A stretch of 64,000 nt of DNA from Micrasema longulum. Its lineage: Eukaryota > Arthropoda > Insecta > Trichoptera > Brachycentridae. Location: the NCBI GenBank assembly GCA_022494885.1, contig JAGVSM010000210.1, positions 62,001-126,000 of the forward strand, read 5' to 3'. Made by a program: the position numbers and the translations under genes. Shown piece by piece: positions 10,993 through 21,550 of this stretch. The stretch's first letter is position 1. Each line of letters opens with the position of its first letter. Below the pieces are notes generated by a model, which was not told where the DNA came from, made no database searches, and worked only from the letters and a program-made list of their open reading frames with translations.

Positions 10993-11160
10993 AAATATTT
11001 GTATACAACCACTTACCGACTTTTATATGTCTACCGGTTTCGAGACGTGCCCGAAACTGGTAGGCATATAAAAGTCGGTAAGTGGTTGTATTCAAATATT
11101 TAATAATATTTGTTAACATGTTTGACCACATGGTTAATGCTTTAAATATTAATATAAATA
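10985..11160. mobile_element. PLE-derived inverted ends (palindrome)
   Basis: Two copies of a PLE terminal segment face each other: minus strand at 10,993-11,045 and plus strand at 11,046-11,100. Each contains CGAAACYGGTAG, then ATATAAAAGTCGGTAAGTGG and a TATTTAATAA end. The CUGA half of the ribozyme-like core is lost at the centre of the palindrome. The outer plus-strand flank, TTTGACCACATGGTTAATGC, matches 53,000-53,035, so the element continues beyond the palindrome. Confidence 0.65.
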
Positions 11161-12295
11161 AATTTTGTCATCGGGTGCTCAGATAATAATCAAACAAAAA
11201 AGTACAGACAAAATACTGTACACGAATAAAATAACGAACATATATTGTTTTGTTTTTGATGCTTTAAAAAATATTATTAAGAAGACAGAAAAGAAAAAAC
11301 AAAAAAAAGATAACAATGGATTATTTTATTTTTTTTAAAGTAAGAATAATACAATTAAAATAAAAGAATAGTTATTTACTTGAATATATTTAAAATATAG
11401 GAAAAAATCATATGCACATGTATAAAAAGTGTGTGCTCATAAATGTTATCAAAACACGGTAAAAAATAAAACAAAGTAAATCGAAAATTTCAATTATATG
11501 ATATCTATAGAAAAAATAAAAATAATAAGAAAATCAAAAGTACCCATTAAAATTAAGATATAAATGTAAATAAATTAAGAAAGAAATAAAAGAAAAGGTT
11601 AAACTAAGAAAATAACAAAAACGTATTCGATGAGAGATAAATTTTTTTTTACTTAAAAAAAATCAATATTGGAACATCCTGTCTACTAACCACTTTCGTA
11701 ATAAAAACATCATTATATTTTTAGTATCCAGAAAAATTAAACTGAGATAATAGCACTTTTGTGAAATGAGTAAAAAATTAAATCTACAATCGGAATATTT
11801 TCTACTTTGAAAAATTATAAATAATGCATACATTCGTTTTTTTATAACACAAAAAGAGTTTTTTGGTGAATTTTACCAGTTTCAATGATTTTTTAAATCT
11901 GGCTGACCACACAACCTAAGATATGCATTTTGCAGAAAACAGCCAGCTCTAGTAAAACTCTGAAGTATGTTGTGTCATTATGTATTGAATATATATATTT
12001 TTTTTTTAGTATATAAGGGTACTTAATTGTAAAAATCCCTTAATCAATTTGTTACAATAACGTCAAAAATAATTTAACTTGGTGTTGAAGGAATTTTGGT
12101 AATTTTTTAAAGTCTGACTGACCCTTGACTGACCACACAACTTAAAACATACATTTTGCAGAAAACAGCCAGATCTCAAATTGAATAACACCTCATTCAA
12201 ACTTTGAATATATGTTTATTAAGACATGTTTTTTTTTATTACGGATGTTTTTTTATTAATAAATTAAAATAATCTAAATACATAAGTACAACAGA
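11161..12295. other. A+T-rich stretch with a duplicated GCAGAAAACAGCCAG block
   Basis: No gene was recognised. A block with CTGACCACACAACYTAA, CATTTTGCAGAAAACAGCCAG occurs twice in direct orientation (11,885-11,955 and 12,105-12,178). It is related to the repeat at 12,995-13,200 and 62,120-62,720. Confidence 0.5.
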
Positions 12296-12598
12296 TATAA
12301 AGAACATTTAAGAGAAGGTAATATAGAAGAATAGGCATCTACAGGGCTTATGACCTGTCAATGGCTGGTTTAAGAGGCCACTTTACACAATGTGTAACAT
12401 TCACCATTCTGCCTATATTTGAACATCTATATTCCTTCAATTCTTTCATCTGTTGATGTTTGTGAAGTTAAAGAGCTGAAACCTTTATTTATGCGGGCGA
12501 GATTCATCTAATTTAATTATTTCACCTACATACTAGGCAACGCCTAAAAATATTATTTTTAATTTCTATACTTCTTCATGGACCAGTTAATTTATCAA
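12296..12598 (+). mobile_element. Foldback family FB, internal modules B and C
   Basis: Module B contains ACAGGGCTTATGACCTGTCA, CACTTTACACAATGTGTAAC and GTTAAAGAGCTGAAACC, ending at AGGCAACGCCTAAAAA. Module C ends GGACCAGTTAATTTATCAA, immediately followed by an A-module element. Copies at 29,706 and 56,035 have the same B-C-A order. No ORF is conserved, so it is a non-autonomous element. Confidence 0.75.
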
Positions 12599-12904
12599 CA
12601 ATATTTTGAGTTTGTCCAAATTTTTGTAGACAACGACTGGATTCAACTCCTTGGGGAGCTGTTTATATTAACATATTACAACAGAAATGAATAACATTTA
12701 AGAGAAGGTAATATAGAAGTAAAGGCATCTACAGGGTTTTTGACCTGTCAATGGCTGGTTCAAGTGGCCACTTTACACACTGTGTAAAATTTTCTTCTCC
12801 TAAATGTTCTTCATCTCTGTTGTAAAATGTTAATATAAACAGCTCCCCAGGGAGTTGAATCCAGTCCTTGTCTACAAAAATTTGGACAAACTCAAAATAT
12901 TGTA
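12597..12904. mobile_element. Foldback family FB, short form with about 108-base terminal inverted repeats
   Basis: Starts CAATATTTTGAGTTTGTCC and ends with its inverse at 12,904. The left arm (12,597-12,705) and right arm (12,795-12,904) are inverted copies about 108 bases long with few mismatches. They include GACTGGATTCAACTCC, GGAGCTGTTTATATTAACA and ACAACAGARATGAA. The short centre is the beginning of module B (GACCTGTCAATGGCTGG). This is the cleanest copy for defining the termini. Confidence 0.85.
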
Positions 12905-12994
12905 AATACATAAGTGTTTATCCACTTTTTCTTATCAGAACTAGATTTCTGGAGGTATTTACATTCTCGTCAAAATTAATACTATAACATTTTT

Positions 12995-13200
12995 AAGCGC
13001 TCTTGTTGTTTTCTGCAAATTGAGAAATGCCGATTTTGTGATAGATACTATTTTCAGGTGATTATTACAGTTTTTTGTATGAAAGCGGCCTGGTTGTTTT
13101 AGCAGAGCAAAGAATTGACCTTACTGCACCCGATAACACCAATATCTATTTTTTTTTCTCAAAAATTGTTGACTGGCTGCTTTTTGCATAATTACGTTCC
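12995..13200 (-). repeat. Dispersed repeat, uninterrupted copy (with 62,120-62,720)
   Basis: The minus strand reads AAAAAGCAGCCAG, CGGGTGCAGTAAGGTCAATTC, AAACAACCAGGCC, then TCGGCATTTCTCAATTTGC. The plus strand at 62,120-62,720 has the same order but with a LINE between the second and third phrases, so this copy shows the empty site. Confidence 0.7.
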
Positions 13201-13334
13201 CCATTCGTAATTAAATTTTACCTTTAGTCGGTGTAAATCTTTAATTAACGTTGCTTACGTATAGGTACATGAAAAAACATTCACACAATACAATATTCTA
13301 GTATACTTACTAACGAAAACGAATTTTCTTAATA

Positions 13335-13400
13335 AATGTTATTAAATATTTGTATATAACCATTTACCGACTTTTCTATGTCTACCGGTTTCGTTACATA
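13335..13400 (-). mobile_element. PLE terminal segment, single copy
   Basis: The minus strand reads GAAACCGGTAGACATAG, AAAGTCGGTAAATGG and TATACAAATATTTAATAAC, matching the PLE ends at 10,985 and 45,828. The ribozyme 5' half is missing. It abuts the LINE remnant at 13,398. Confidence 0.6.
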
Positions 13401-13525
13401 CAAATAGTACTGGCATTATACAAGAGTTGAATATTTGGCATTTCAGTTTGATTGAGTATAGAAGTAAGCTCCTGACATCACGTATCGGGTTCGATATGGT
13501 TGACATGAAACATTCCCTTAACACT
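13398..13525 (-). pseudogene. LINE ORF2 fragment (RTE/R1-like C-terminal region)
   Basis: The minus strand encodes SIKLKCQIFNSCIMPVLFVC. This is a decayed form of the block following the RT domain in RTE/R1-type LINEs (KLxlFNSCVxPVLLYG). The same block is in the copy at 40,230-40,470 (FRLFNSCITPV), with which it shares TTATACAAGAGTTGAAT at DNA level. Only about 40 codons are left. Confidence 0.55.
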
Positions 13526-13709
13526 CAAAGCGTTAGACTTCAAAAACAAAAAATATATAAAATAATATAAAAAAATAAAAGGAATAACCCGCTAAGCCTC
13601 TATTTTAAGGTTGTCAGCAGGTGGGATAGAGGGGATATGGAAGGAGGTAATAAAAAATACACCACAACACCCAGACCAATTGAGAAGAAAATCTTTGTTG
13701 GATTCTTTC

Positions 13710-13797
13710 TTGCAACTGGCGGGAATCGAACCCGCGACGCCAGTTTCACAGATAGCCATCTAACCAACTACGCCACGGCGCTCTGTGCACCACAGGG
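13710..13797 (-). mobile_element. tRNA-derived SINE, family 2
   Basis: The minus strand has a good pol III A box (TGGCGTAGTTGG) and a perfect B box (GGTTCGATTCC) about 45 bases apart. The acceptor ends (GCGCCG versus CAGTTGC) do not pair, so I call it a SINE head, not a tRNA gene. A related head is at 36,984-37,059. Confidence 0.7.
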
Positions 13798-13799
13798 CG

Positions 13800-14910
13800 C
13801 GAAATAACTAATTGTTTTTTTTTCAATAGTTATTTCTAAACCATGAATATTTACAGTGTCGATACTTTGTCAATAAACAATAAATTTGTTTAGGACACAA
13901 GAAACATATAATAAGGTAGATGATACAAATTTAAAACAAAACCATGCAAATAGAATACAATTGATATAAGACGAACTAAATGATAATCGGTTAGGTTAGT
14001 CGTTAAAATCACCTAAAGGTAGGAAAATTCATTTTATAATCGCCTATAAGTCCAACTTATGTAAATTATGAAATAAAATATAAAGAACAGACTAACAATA
14101 TTCAGAAAGGTCCAGATTCTTAATTTTTACTAAGCTTGTATGGAAGAATAACAAAAGCTTGCCTTCATTTTACAAATAATAAGTAAAGCTCAGATAAAGG
14201 CACCTGACAGATCTTTTTCTTTGAAATTTAATAGGTAAGAAAGATAATCGTCTTCTTTGAGAGGATTTAATAATTTCAAGGAAAATCTTTTAACTTCAGT
14301 GTTCGGAATTACAAGTTAAAGACACGAGATAATCGTTATTGTAATTTGAAAACCAACGGATCGGATTGTAAAGCATCAAATCGTTTGAGGGGTTTTTTCC
14401 AGTAAAAAAACACTGTATTTATAATGTTTTTCTTTAACTTGTTAAATTAGGACCAATTATTTTTATCAAAAAAACTCTTAAACTCTCTTTGATTGTTTGT
14501 ATTGTGTCTAAAATTTGTACATAATCGAAAAAATTAAAGCAATGTTAATTTTATTTAAAAACAATAATCATACAAAAGTAGGTAAAATGCTGTATAATAG
14601 TACTTAATCGTCTCAACTTTAGCCCAGAACAGCGCTGAACAACGTATCTTGTAGATCAGACCGCTTTTATAATGGGAAGTTAAGGACGTCGTCATACGTT
14701 TGCTATGACGGTATAATTGAAGATAAATTCTCCCGAGCGATTACGAAGATACGCTATCGATGCGACGCTGTATCTTCAAGTTTTGAGGTAGGTACATAGG
14801 TTAGGTAGGTAGATTTAGTTCTCTACGGTACACATACCTACTTATTCAAAGTGTCAATAAAATAGTTCCAACGAGCAATTTTCGCTTTAATTACAACTTA
14901 TTTCATATTA
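13800..14910. other. No gene recognised
   Basis: A+T-rich with a slightly G+C-richer patch at 14,620-14,830 lacking an ORF. No repeat boundary was identified. Confidence 0.5.
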
Positions 14911-14911
14911 T

Positions 14912-15008
14912 TAATATATAAAGCATTAACTTTGTGATAAAACATTTTACTAAATGTTATATAATGTTTGTATATGACCACTAACGTAAGTATGTACTTC
15001 GTCAGGTA
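14912..15008 (-). mobile_element. PLE terminal segment, left member of an inverted pair
   Basis: The minus strand reads GTTAGTGG, ATACAAACATTATATAAC, ATTTAGTAAAATG and AAAGTTAATGCTT, the same end sequence as 52,905-53,045. The partner at 15,131-15,185 is in opposite orientation, and a SINE lies between them. Confidence 0.55.
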
Positions 15009-15132
15009 CCGGTCTAGGGACTATGAAATATTCAAGTGCAAAAACACTCTTTTAAATAATATTTAATATTAACCATGTTAGGAATAGAATCAGAAAAGTA
15101 GGCAAATGCGCTGACCATTACACCACGAGGCC
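15008..15132 (-). mobile_element. tRNA-derived SINE, family 1
   Basis: The minus strand starts GGCCTCGTGGTGTAATGG with the A box, then GCGCATTTGCC, a decayed B box (CTGATTCTATTCC) and the body (GTGTTTTTGCACTTG, ATATTTCATAGTCCCTAG). It ends where the PLE arm begins, so the SINE appears to lie inside the PLE pair. Confidence 0.65.
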
Positions 15133-15185
15133 GTAAGTGGTTATATACAAATATTTAATAACATTTATTACAATTTATTTCATTT
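15131..15185 (+). mobile_element. PLE terminal segment, right member of the pair
   Basis: GTAAGTGGTTATATACAAAT followed by ATTTAATAACATTTAT, matching the ends at 45,885 and 52,960. Confidence 0.6.
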
Positions 15186-15465
15186 TTTCATCGTTCTGAC
15201 GCGACCAGTTTTTTCTAAAAGCGTATTTAAAATATAAGAGAGACATAAGTAAATTTTGAAGTCGAATCAAATTGTAACATAACTGTCAGTTTTGAATCCG
15301 AACGGCTAGATGCAGTGGCTAGATGCTGCCCTACAAACAAACATAATAATATAATATAACATAAAAAATAAATTGAGTTATTATATTTTTTCTATCTGCT
15401 TTACTATCTTCCTGAATATACGTATTTCAAGTGAGCATTTTTTTCATTGAATTGGGATTATTTTT

Positions 15466-15466
<1 letters not shown>

Positions 15467-15498
<32 letters not shown>
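15467..15498. repeat. Poly(T) tract
   Basis: About 32 consecutive T residues followed by CC. It may be the tail of a minus-strand retroposed sequence. Confidence 0.85.
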
Positions 15499-15499
15499 C

Positions 15500-16636
15500 C
15501 TTGGTTGTGTTGCATTGTTTTTCCCTTGCTTATTTTTTATCAAGGTGATATATTTGTGCTGTTTTTAGTGTTAGTGCTTTGTGTATGATTTTACGTGTAA
15601 GTGTTTGTGTACTGTCAATTAGTTTACAATCACATCAAAAGCACTAACACAAATACATGTGTCGGCGCCCCCGAATGCGACTATACTTGTTTGTGTTATG
15701 TATTTTGTTATTTGTGTTCGTTTTTATGTGAGTCATTTTATGTGAGTATTTTGAATTTATAATCGCTTCGAAGTGGCTGCTTTTTATCACAAAAGCCTAT
15801 TTAAAATATGAATGAAAACTATTTTCAATTTTAATTAGGTAAGGGACGCGGAGTAATTTTTAGCGTCATTATTGGTTGAATTAGATCATATTACGTCGAG
15901 ATGACAAGTCGGTAGAGCATTCCGATGTATTTATAGATAGTACAGAAGTTAATTATACCGTCTCGGTACGTACCGATGAAGATAACCCTTGCAATTGCCC
16001 CCCTGAGACTCTGAGATTTCATGCGCGTTCATTACCAAACGTCTTACCAAGGCCGGCAAACATTTATTATTGTGAGATTTACTTTCAATAATAAATGAAA
16101 TTATTTAATTAGAATTTATGTTTTATACTCATATATTAACTATTAATAAAAATTATAATTCTAAATATGAACATAATATTACTGGCCTTCGTTTATTTTT
16201 CTTATCAATCAAAATTGAATGGTCTATTTGACAGTTAAGGATTTAGCTTAAAAAGGAATAAAAAAGTATTGCAGTCCAACCAATAACGATAAAGTGACTC
16301 TCCACTCGCTATAGCTTAGCGATAATTGGCTGCTTAAAAAGGTGGAGTTATACGCAGTAAAAACATAATTTTGTCAAAGCCGTGACAATCTTACGGGAAC
16401 TAGAGAACTTAGGTCTAAGCAAACAATTTCAAAAAATATTTCGGCGTTTGGGGATATTTCTAAAGTAACATTGTAACATAAAATGGTAAAACTCGTCAAG
16501 AAGTTCACCTTAATTAATTTCCATAATTTAATAGGAATAAGAATAACATTTTGTTGACATTTCAATACATTTTTGGGTAATTTTTGGAATAAAATGTAGA
16601 AAATCATTGCAGAAATAAATGTAGGTAATTTATATT
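15500..16636. other. No gene recognised
   Basis: A+T-rich except around 15,640-15,700 and 15,840-16,050. An inverted repeat of GTTAGTGCTTT (15,574) and AAAGCACTAAC (15,638) is present. No coding segment was recognised. Confidence 0.5.
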
Positions 16637-16639
16637 TGT

Positions 16640-16840
16640 CGGCCTCGTGGTGTGTTGATCAGCGCGTTTGTCAACTATGCAAGAGCTCTAGGGTTTGATT
16701 TCCGACATGGGTGACAAGAAATATTTATTGTAAAAGGTGTTTTTACACAATAGTATTTCATAGTCCCTGGACTGGCACCTGAAGCCAGAATGATCATCTT
16801 GTCTTCATGAAACATAAATTATTATTATCATCCTGCTAAT
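16640..16840 (+). mobile_element. tRNA-derived SINE, family 1
   Basis: A tRNA-like head (GGCCTCGTGGTGTGTTGATC, AGGGTTTGATTTCCGAC) is followed by the body: GTGTTTTTACACAATAG, TATTTCATAGTCCCTGGACT, GGCACCTGAAG and GATCATCTTG. Its 3' end runs into ATTATTATTATC. The head block is absent upstream. Confidence 0.8.
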
Positions 16841-18082
16841 GGATGGTGCGACATTAAATCAGTGCTGTTCAACGTGTCGCACTGAGAGCAACGCGATGTC
16901 ATATGGCATCCCCTCGCTTTTTTTACGAAAAAAAATATCAATTGCACAGAAAACTCAAAATATTATGTGGCGATGCGTAGGCTGGTTCTCGACAGCAGGT
17001 ATATAAATTGATTTCGTCACAACGCAAATTGGAATATAAAAGGAAATGGGGATACCTTTTGTAGATTTTTGGTTTCTCTGGAAAGTCGCAGCAAAACTCC
17101 ACACTGATGTCTCTCTTCTTTGTCGCATAAATTTAGTTGAGTTTATTATTGATTGTATTTTTATTTTTACACGATGCGGTATACCGAAATCGCTTTGGCG
17201 ATTTACTTGCATGTTATTTGAGTTTTAATCGAATACTGACCCCAGGTGACAAAATAATTAACTAAATAGTTTTTGGAACATTATACAGATGCGAAAGGGA
17301 CAGGATTAAAGTTGGTGAGTGAAAGGGAGACAGGTATTGGAATTTATTTAAGCTGTGACACCTTATTATACGGCCTAACCATTCTAAAACAGTTTTATTA
17401 AAATTACCATAACAATCATAATAACAAACTAACTCATTTTTTTCAAGACTTATTTATAGAATTTGAGCTGAGGTATTCTCTGCACCTTCCCCAGAATCTC
17501 GCCGATTTTTTTTCACGTTCAGGTTTGGAAAAGTTAAAGTGATAACAATCAAAGATAAGGGTGTCACAAAAAAGCTAATTTGAAAAAGTTATTTACAAAT
17601 TCTTATTCTAATAAATGTTAATTTTGTGTCAACATTTTCGAGAATCAAATCCGAACCTCATGCTTTTACTGGATCTAACTACTAAAACTACGTGGCGAAC
17701 GAAGTATTATATTATTTAGCAAGAGAATAACTTTTGTATTTGTTATTTCCAAGAGCTTTAAGTGTATCGGTCTACAGACCTAAAAGTTTTAGCATAATAA
17801 AGCTAAAAGTAACAATAGTCAGTATCCTCTTGGAACTGTCAACAAAAAATGTTTACTGGCGGACTTTAGTGAGTACGTACTCGTATTGTTTACTTATGAG
17901 TGAAATAACTCAAGCTTGCGTTTGACATGCTGATGTCTAAAAACATATTATATCCACAACGTTATTGATTAGTACAAAACAAAATTTTCAGATACTTTTC
18001 TGGCCGATTACTTTATCTTCCTGTCTTTTTCTTAATCCACAATCATCCCTACTTTTACATCAAGAAAAGAAAAAAAAATACT
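16841..18082. other. No gene recognised
   Basis: The opposing ORFs at 16,955-17,228 overlap each other and resemble no family I know. The 63-codon ORF at 17,734-17,925 is equally anonymous. Confidence 0.45.
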
Positions 18083-18120
18083 TATAATCACTTACCGACT
18101 TTTTTTACGTCTTAAAAGCT
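18083..18120 (-). mobile_element. PLE terminal segment, left arm
   Basis: The minus strand reads AAAAAAGTCGGTAAGTGATT, the inverted counterpart of the plus-strand arm at 18,288-18,372. Confidence 0.5.
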
Positions 18121-18287
18121 TATTATGTCACAACTTCGTTTCGTAAGCTCGTTCATTCGTCATATATCCATCTCTCTCTAACGCAATCAAAATCGTATTT
18201 CGCTCTCGTTCCCTCTCTTGCGATGCAGATGAATTTACGAAACGAATTAATTGCAGAATAAGGCCACGGTTTCGATACGAACTCGTC

Positions 18288-18372
18288 TCCTGACGAAGAG
18301 ATAGATACAACTCGAAACCAGTAGATATTAAAAAATCGGTATGTGGTTATGTACAATTATTTCAAAGTGTAA
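18288..18372 (+). mobile_element. PLE terminal segment with hammerhead-like core
   Basis: Contains CTGACGA (18,290), then A, GAG, a 10-base loop, CTC and GAAA (18,314), then ACCAGTA and GATATTAAAAAATCGG, ATGTGGTTATGTAC. This is the order of the conserved parts of a type I hammerhead ribozyme, with one extra A after CTGACGA. Stem III is degenerate here (ACC/AGT) and stem I is imperfect, so this copy is probably inactive. PLE ends carrying hammerhead motifs are established for other animals; the assignment here is by eye. Confidence 0.55.
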
Positions 18373-18881
18373 TCAAATACTTGGCTACAAAGTTTATACT
18401 CTTCATATTAATGAAAAAATAATACGTCGGCTGATTTCACAAACGTTGTAAAAATTCAAACAACATTGACACTATAAGATAAAGGAGGATTGATTTCTAT
18501 TACATTACTTTATTTTTTAAAATCTAAAATCATGTATTATTCATAAAAATTTAGAGAGCCTTTTACAAAAATATATTTTACAGAAATCATTACAGCAACG
18601 AACAATTTACAATGCAACACATAATATGAAATATAATGTTATAATTCAAAATAAACAATTTAGTGAACATAAAATATTAAAAAAACAACAAAAATGAAAC
18701 ATAACATCTGTAAATAAAAAAATAACAGTTGATATGAGAAAATCTTAAGTTCTGAATATAAATAGTACAAAGTAAAGTTAAGAATGATTTTATCTAAAAA
18801 CAATGTGGTTAGTATGTCACTAGTAGGTTATAAAAAAATTTAAATAATAATACAACAATAATACTTTCAAAGTTATTACAC

Positions 18882-19030
18882 CAGCATATTTCATGGTCTC
18901 TGGACTGGTTCCTGAAGCGTAAGACTGATCATCTTACCTTCATGTAACAAAAATGATCAAGATACGCTGCGGTTGGTGTATCAATGCAGTGCCCTATGCA
19001 CCATTACTTTTTGATGATGATGATGATGAA
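18882..19030 (+). mobile_element. SINE family 1, body only
   Basis: CATATTTCATGGTCTCTGGA, CTGAAGCGTAAGACTGATC, ATCTTACCTTCATGTAAC, then TGCGGTTGGTGTATCAATGC and a (GATGAT) tail at 19,012-19,030. This copy best shows the 3' end of the family. The tRNA-like head is missing. Confidence 0.75.
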
Positions 19031-19084
19031 TACTTTCAAATAATATGTTTTTTAGAGAAAAACGAAAACGTTAATTATCTAAAC

Positions 19085-19200
19085 AGCACCTTTTTTTTGT
19101 CAGTTGGTTAGAAGACATTGCCATTTGGCAATAAATCTGCCGACGTACAATTTATTTTATGTAGGTACAACAAAATAAATTAAAGTTTAATTTAATAATA
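19085..19200 (+). mobile_element. LINE 3' tail (same family as 9,093-9,850)
   Basis: GGTTAGAAGACATTGCCATT, TGGCAATAAATCTGCCGACG and TACAACAAAATAAATTAAA match, inverted, the 3' UTR of the LINE at 9.1 kb. No coding part is left. Confidence 0.65.
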
Positions 19201-19819
19201 TACATATTTTTAAATATATCCATTACTTTTCTAAAAAATTCCAAGTGAGATTATATTTTAATTCATTAACAAAGTTTGTATCTCTATAAATATAAAATAT
19301 CGAATAGTTGTTCAAACTGATTTTCATACCTTTGTATCCTGGTTAAAGGTGTGTGCATATCGAAGTTGGTTCGTGAATTGATCCAAAAAAATCATTTTTC
19401 AGGTATTTGAATTTGAATTAGTTCAAGCAGAGCAGGTCTGGAGACACTCGACACTTATCAGATCGATACTATTTAAATATGTAAAATAAAATCGAAATTC
19501 CTAAATTCCACACAAGAAATGGTCAAAATATATTGATTTTCGAAGGAATGAAAAATTATCATAATCTCCCCAAGAACTTAAAACTGTTAAAACGAATACA
19601 TCACTTAATAAATTCAAAATAAATTGAAAGAAATGTTTTGAACCCGAGTAAAAACGACATTCCATTTTAATTAATATAACTGAATTATTTTTTTCTGTTT
19701 TTCTTTTTATTTCGAATAATTTTCCATTTTTTTCTCATGAATATTCGAAACTATTTATATTCAAATCACTAAACGGTGTAAGTCACCATCGAAGCACAAG
19801 AGCTATTCTCTTTTTGTTA

Positions 19820-20506
19820 TGAACATGTTATCAATAAATCCTTAAAACTTGGATTTATTTACAGAAGCACAGCTGACTTCAAAAATATCGAAACCCTTAA
19901 AACTCTCTTCTGTTCCCTAGTTCGCCCGCACCTAGAGTATTCTTCTGTTATCTGGTCTCCATATTATGATGTTCACATCAAAAATATTGAATCAGTTCAA
20001 CATCGATTTTTGAGAAAGATAGGCTGGAGGTTGGGCTTATCCAGAGACCTATAAACGTATAATGAGTTAGAAACTACCTTAAATATATTTTCTCTTCTAG
20101 ACCGTCGAAATAAAACCGACCTTATGGTCCTATTTAAAATTTTCAACTCACTCATTGATGCGCCTAAACTACTTAGCTCAATAAAATTAATTATCCCAAA
20201 TAGAAACTTCAGACAAAACTTACTCTTTCATACCGAAAACCATAGAACTAACTATGGTTTTCATGCCCCTATGCTCAGAATTCTTAAATCTGCCAACAAA
20301 CCTACCAGTCTTGATTTCTTTGATAAAAAGTTGTCTTCTTTCAAACGATCACTGAATCAAATTCAATTATAAACACCTCTCTTCTGCTACCACTCCCACA
20401 AAGTCTACTATATACCATTGAGTCTTTCTACTTTTTTTATTATAATTTTCTTTGTATGAATGTGTCCATTAAAATGCCTATTGGTCGTTTATATAAATAA
20501 ATCAAT
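19820..20506 (+). pseudogene. LINE 3' end with RT C-terminal domain
   Basis: The plus strand encodes TLFCSLVRPHLEYSSVIWSP, IKNIESVQHRFLRKIGWR, DLMVLFKIFNSLIDAPKLL, then SFKRSLNQIQL and a stop at about 20,370. These are the post-RT blocks of ORF2 in Jockey/CR1-type LINEs (PhLEYxsviWsP, iEsvQrrFlR). One internal stop follows GLSRDL. The 3' UTR contains AAAATGCCTATTGGTCG and ends in AATAAATCAATAA. It is 5'-truncated, losing endonuclease and RT catalytic motifs. The block DLIVLYKIVNSLFDAPKIL in the LINE at 30,455-31,235 is clearly related. Confidence 0.85.
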
Positions 20507-20509
20507 AAC

Positions 20510-21118
20510 ATTTAGTAAATATAAAAAAGTACATTGTAATACAAAAATAAGTATGTATCATTTTATGTAACTATGTTAATAAACAAAAATAATAGTTAAT
20601 GAATCATATGATAATTTAATCTTGTTTTTACGTCCACAAAAGATTATACTTATTCTACTTTTATTTTTTTAAATTATTAGAATACATATTGTAGGAACTA
20701 AAGCTCGTGAGGATTTCCCTAAAGATAAGACCCTCTTATAATACCCATGATACGAGGACAATATGTCCTCACTCCACCCACCTTCACTGAGGTTAAAAGC
20801 CTTACAACTTATCTTACACCCTTATCCAGAACCTTATCAACATATCAAAATCAGAGACCGGTTATTTTTAAGTTCCCTGCGCAGTATTTCCAAGGATATC
20901 AAAATGTCATGAAAATATGCGCATTTAAATGTTTTCTCAAGCGGCTTTCTGCTTTGGGTCACAAAAATATGTAGAGGTTTCATAAAAATATCAACAGGCG
21001 GAAAATATTAAAGAGGTACCCACAGTATTTGTTTATATATCGAATATTTTGTGTCACGTCACAAAGTATGTAGTTATTCATTAAAATCACACAATATTTT
21101 GTCATAAGCACTATGAAT
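20510..21118. other. No firm gene; possible decayed LINE coding at 20,747-20,974
   Basis: A 75-codon plus ORF ends with ICAFKCFLKRLSALG, which vaguely resembles the FKxxLKxxL end of LINE ORF2 proteins. No other block supports it. Confidence 0.25.
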
Positions 21119-21550
21119 ATCAACAATAATTTGAGTTTATCCAAATTTTTGTAGACAAGGACTGGATTCCTCTTCCTGGAGAGCTGTTTATATTAACAGA
21201 CATCAACAGATCAACAGACAAACATCAACAGATGAAAGAATTGAAGGAATATAGATATAGGAATAGAGAAAATGAGGAACTAGAATCCCAACCGTCCATG
21301 CGCTCTGTAGCTGCAAGACGTACTGGGATATTTATTAACTGTACAGCGCCCTTGAGGTGATTTTCACAAAAATGGCGATATATAAATTATCCAACTATAT
21401 ATATATAGATGTTCAAATATGGGCAGAATGGTGAATGTTACACAGTGTGTAAAGTGACCACTCAAACTAGCCAATGACAGGTCATAAGCCCTGTAGATGC
21501 TTGGACTTCTATATTGCCTTCTCTAAAAAGTTTTTCATCTCTGTTGTAGT
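21119..21550 (-). mobile_element. Foldback family FB copy interrupted by a LINE tail
   Basis: Starts CAACAATAATTTGAGTTTAT (A-module end), then reads module B in minus orientation (CATCAACAGATGAAAGAATT, ATGTTCAAATATGGGCAGAA, CAATGACAGGTCATAAGCCC) and ends at TTTTTCATCTCTGTTGTAG. Between GGAATATAG (21,254) and ATGTTCAAAT (21,409) lies an inserted LINE tail. The intact copy at 28,069-28,345 reads straight through that point. Confidence 0.75.
21255..21408 (+). mobile_element. LINE 3' tail (CR1/L2-like) inserted in FB copy
   Basis: About 150 bases ending AGCGCCCTTGAGG, ATGGCGATATATAAATTATC and a TA-rich tail. The 5' part reads as coding to a stop (frame ending TGIFINCTAPLR). ATATAG occurs on both sides (21,249-21,254 and 21,403-21,408), consistent with a short target duplication. 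A related tail is at 39,805-39,902. Confidence 0.7.

Noticed and set aside
12296..12904. Protein coding in the foldback family
   Set aside because: Neither strand keeps an open frame across copies; stops are in conserved positions.
13710..13797. tRNA gene on the minus strand
   Set aside because: A and B boxes are excellent but the acceptor ends do not pair, and a related head occurs at 37.0 kb; it is a SINE head.
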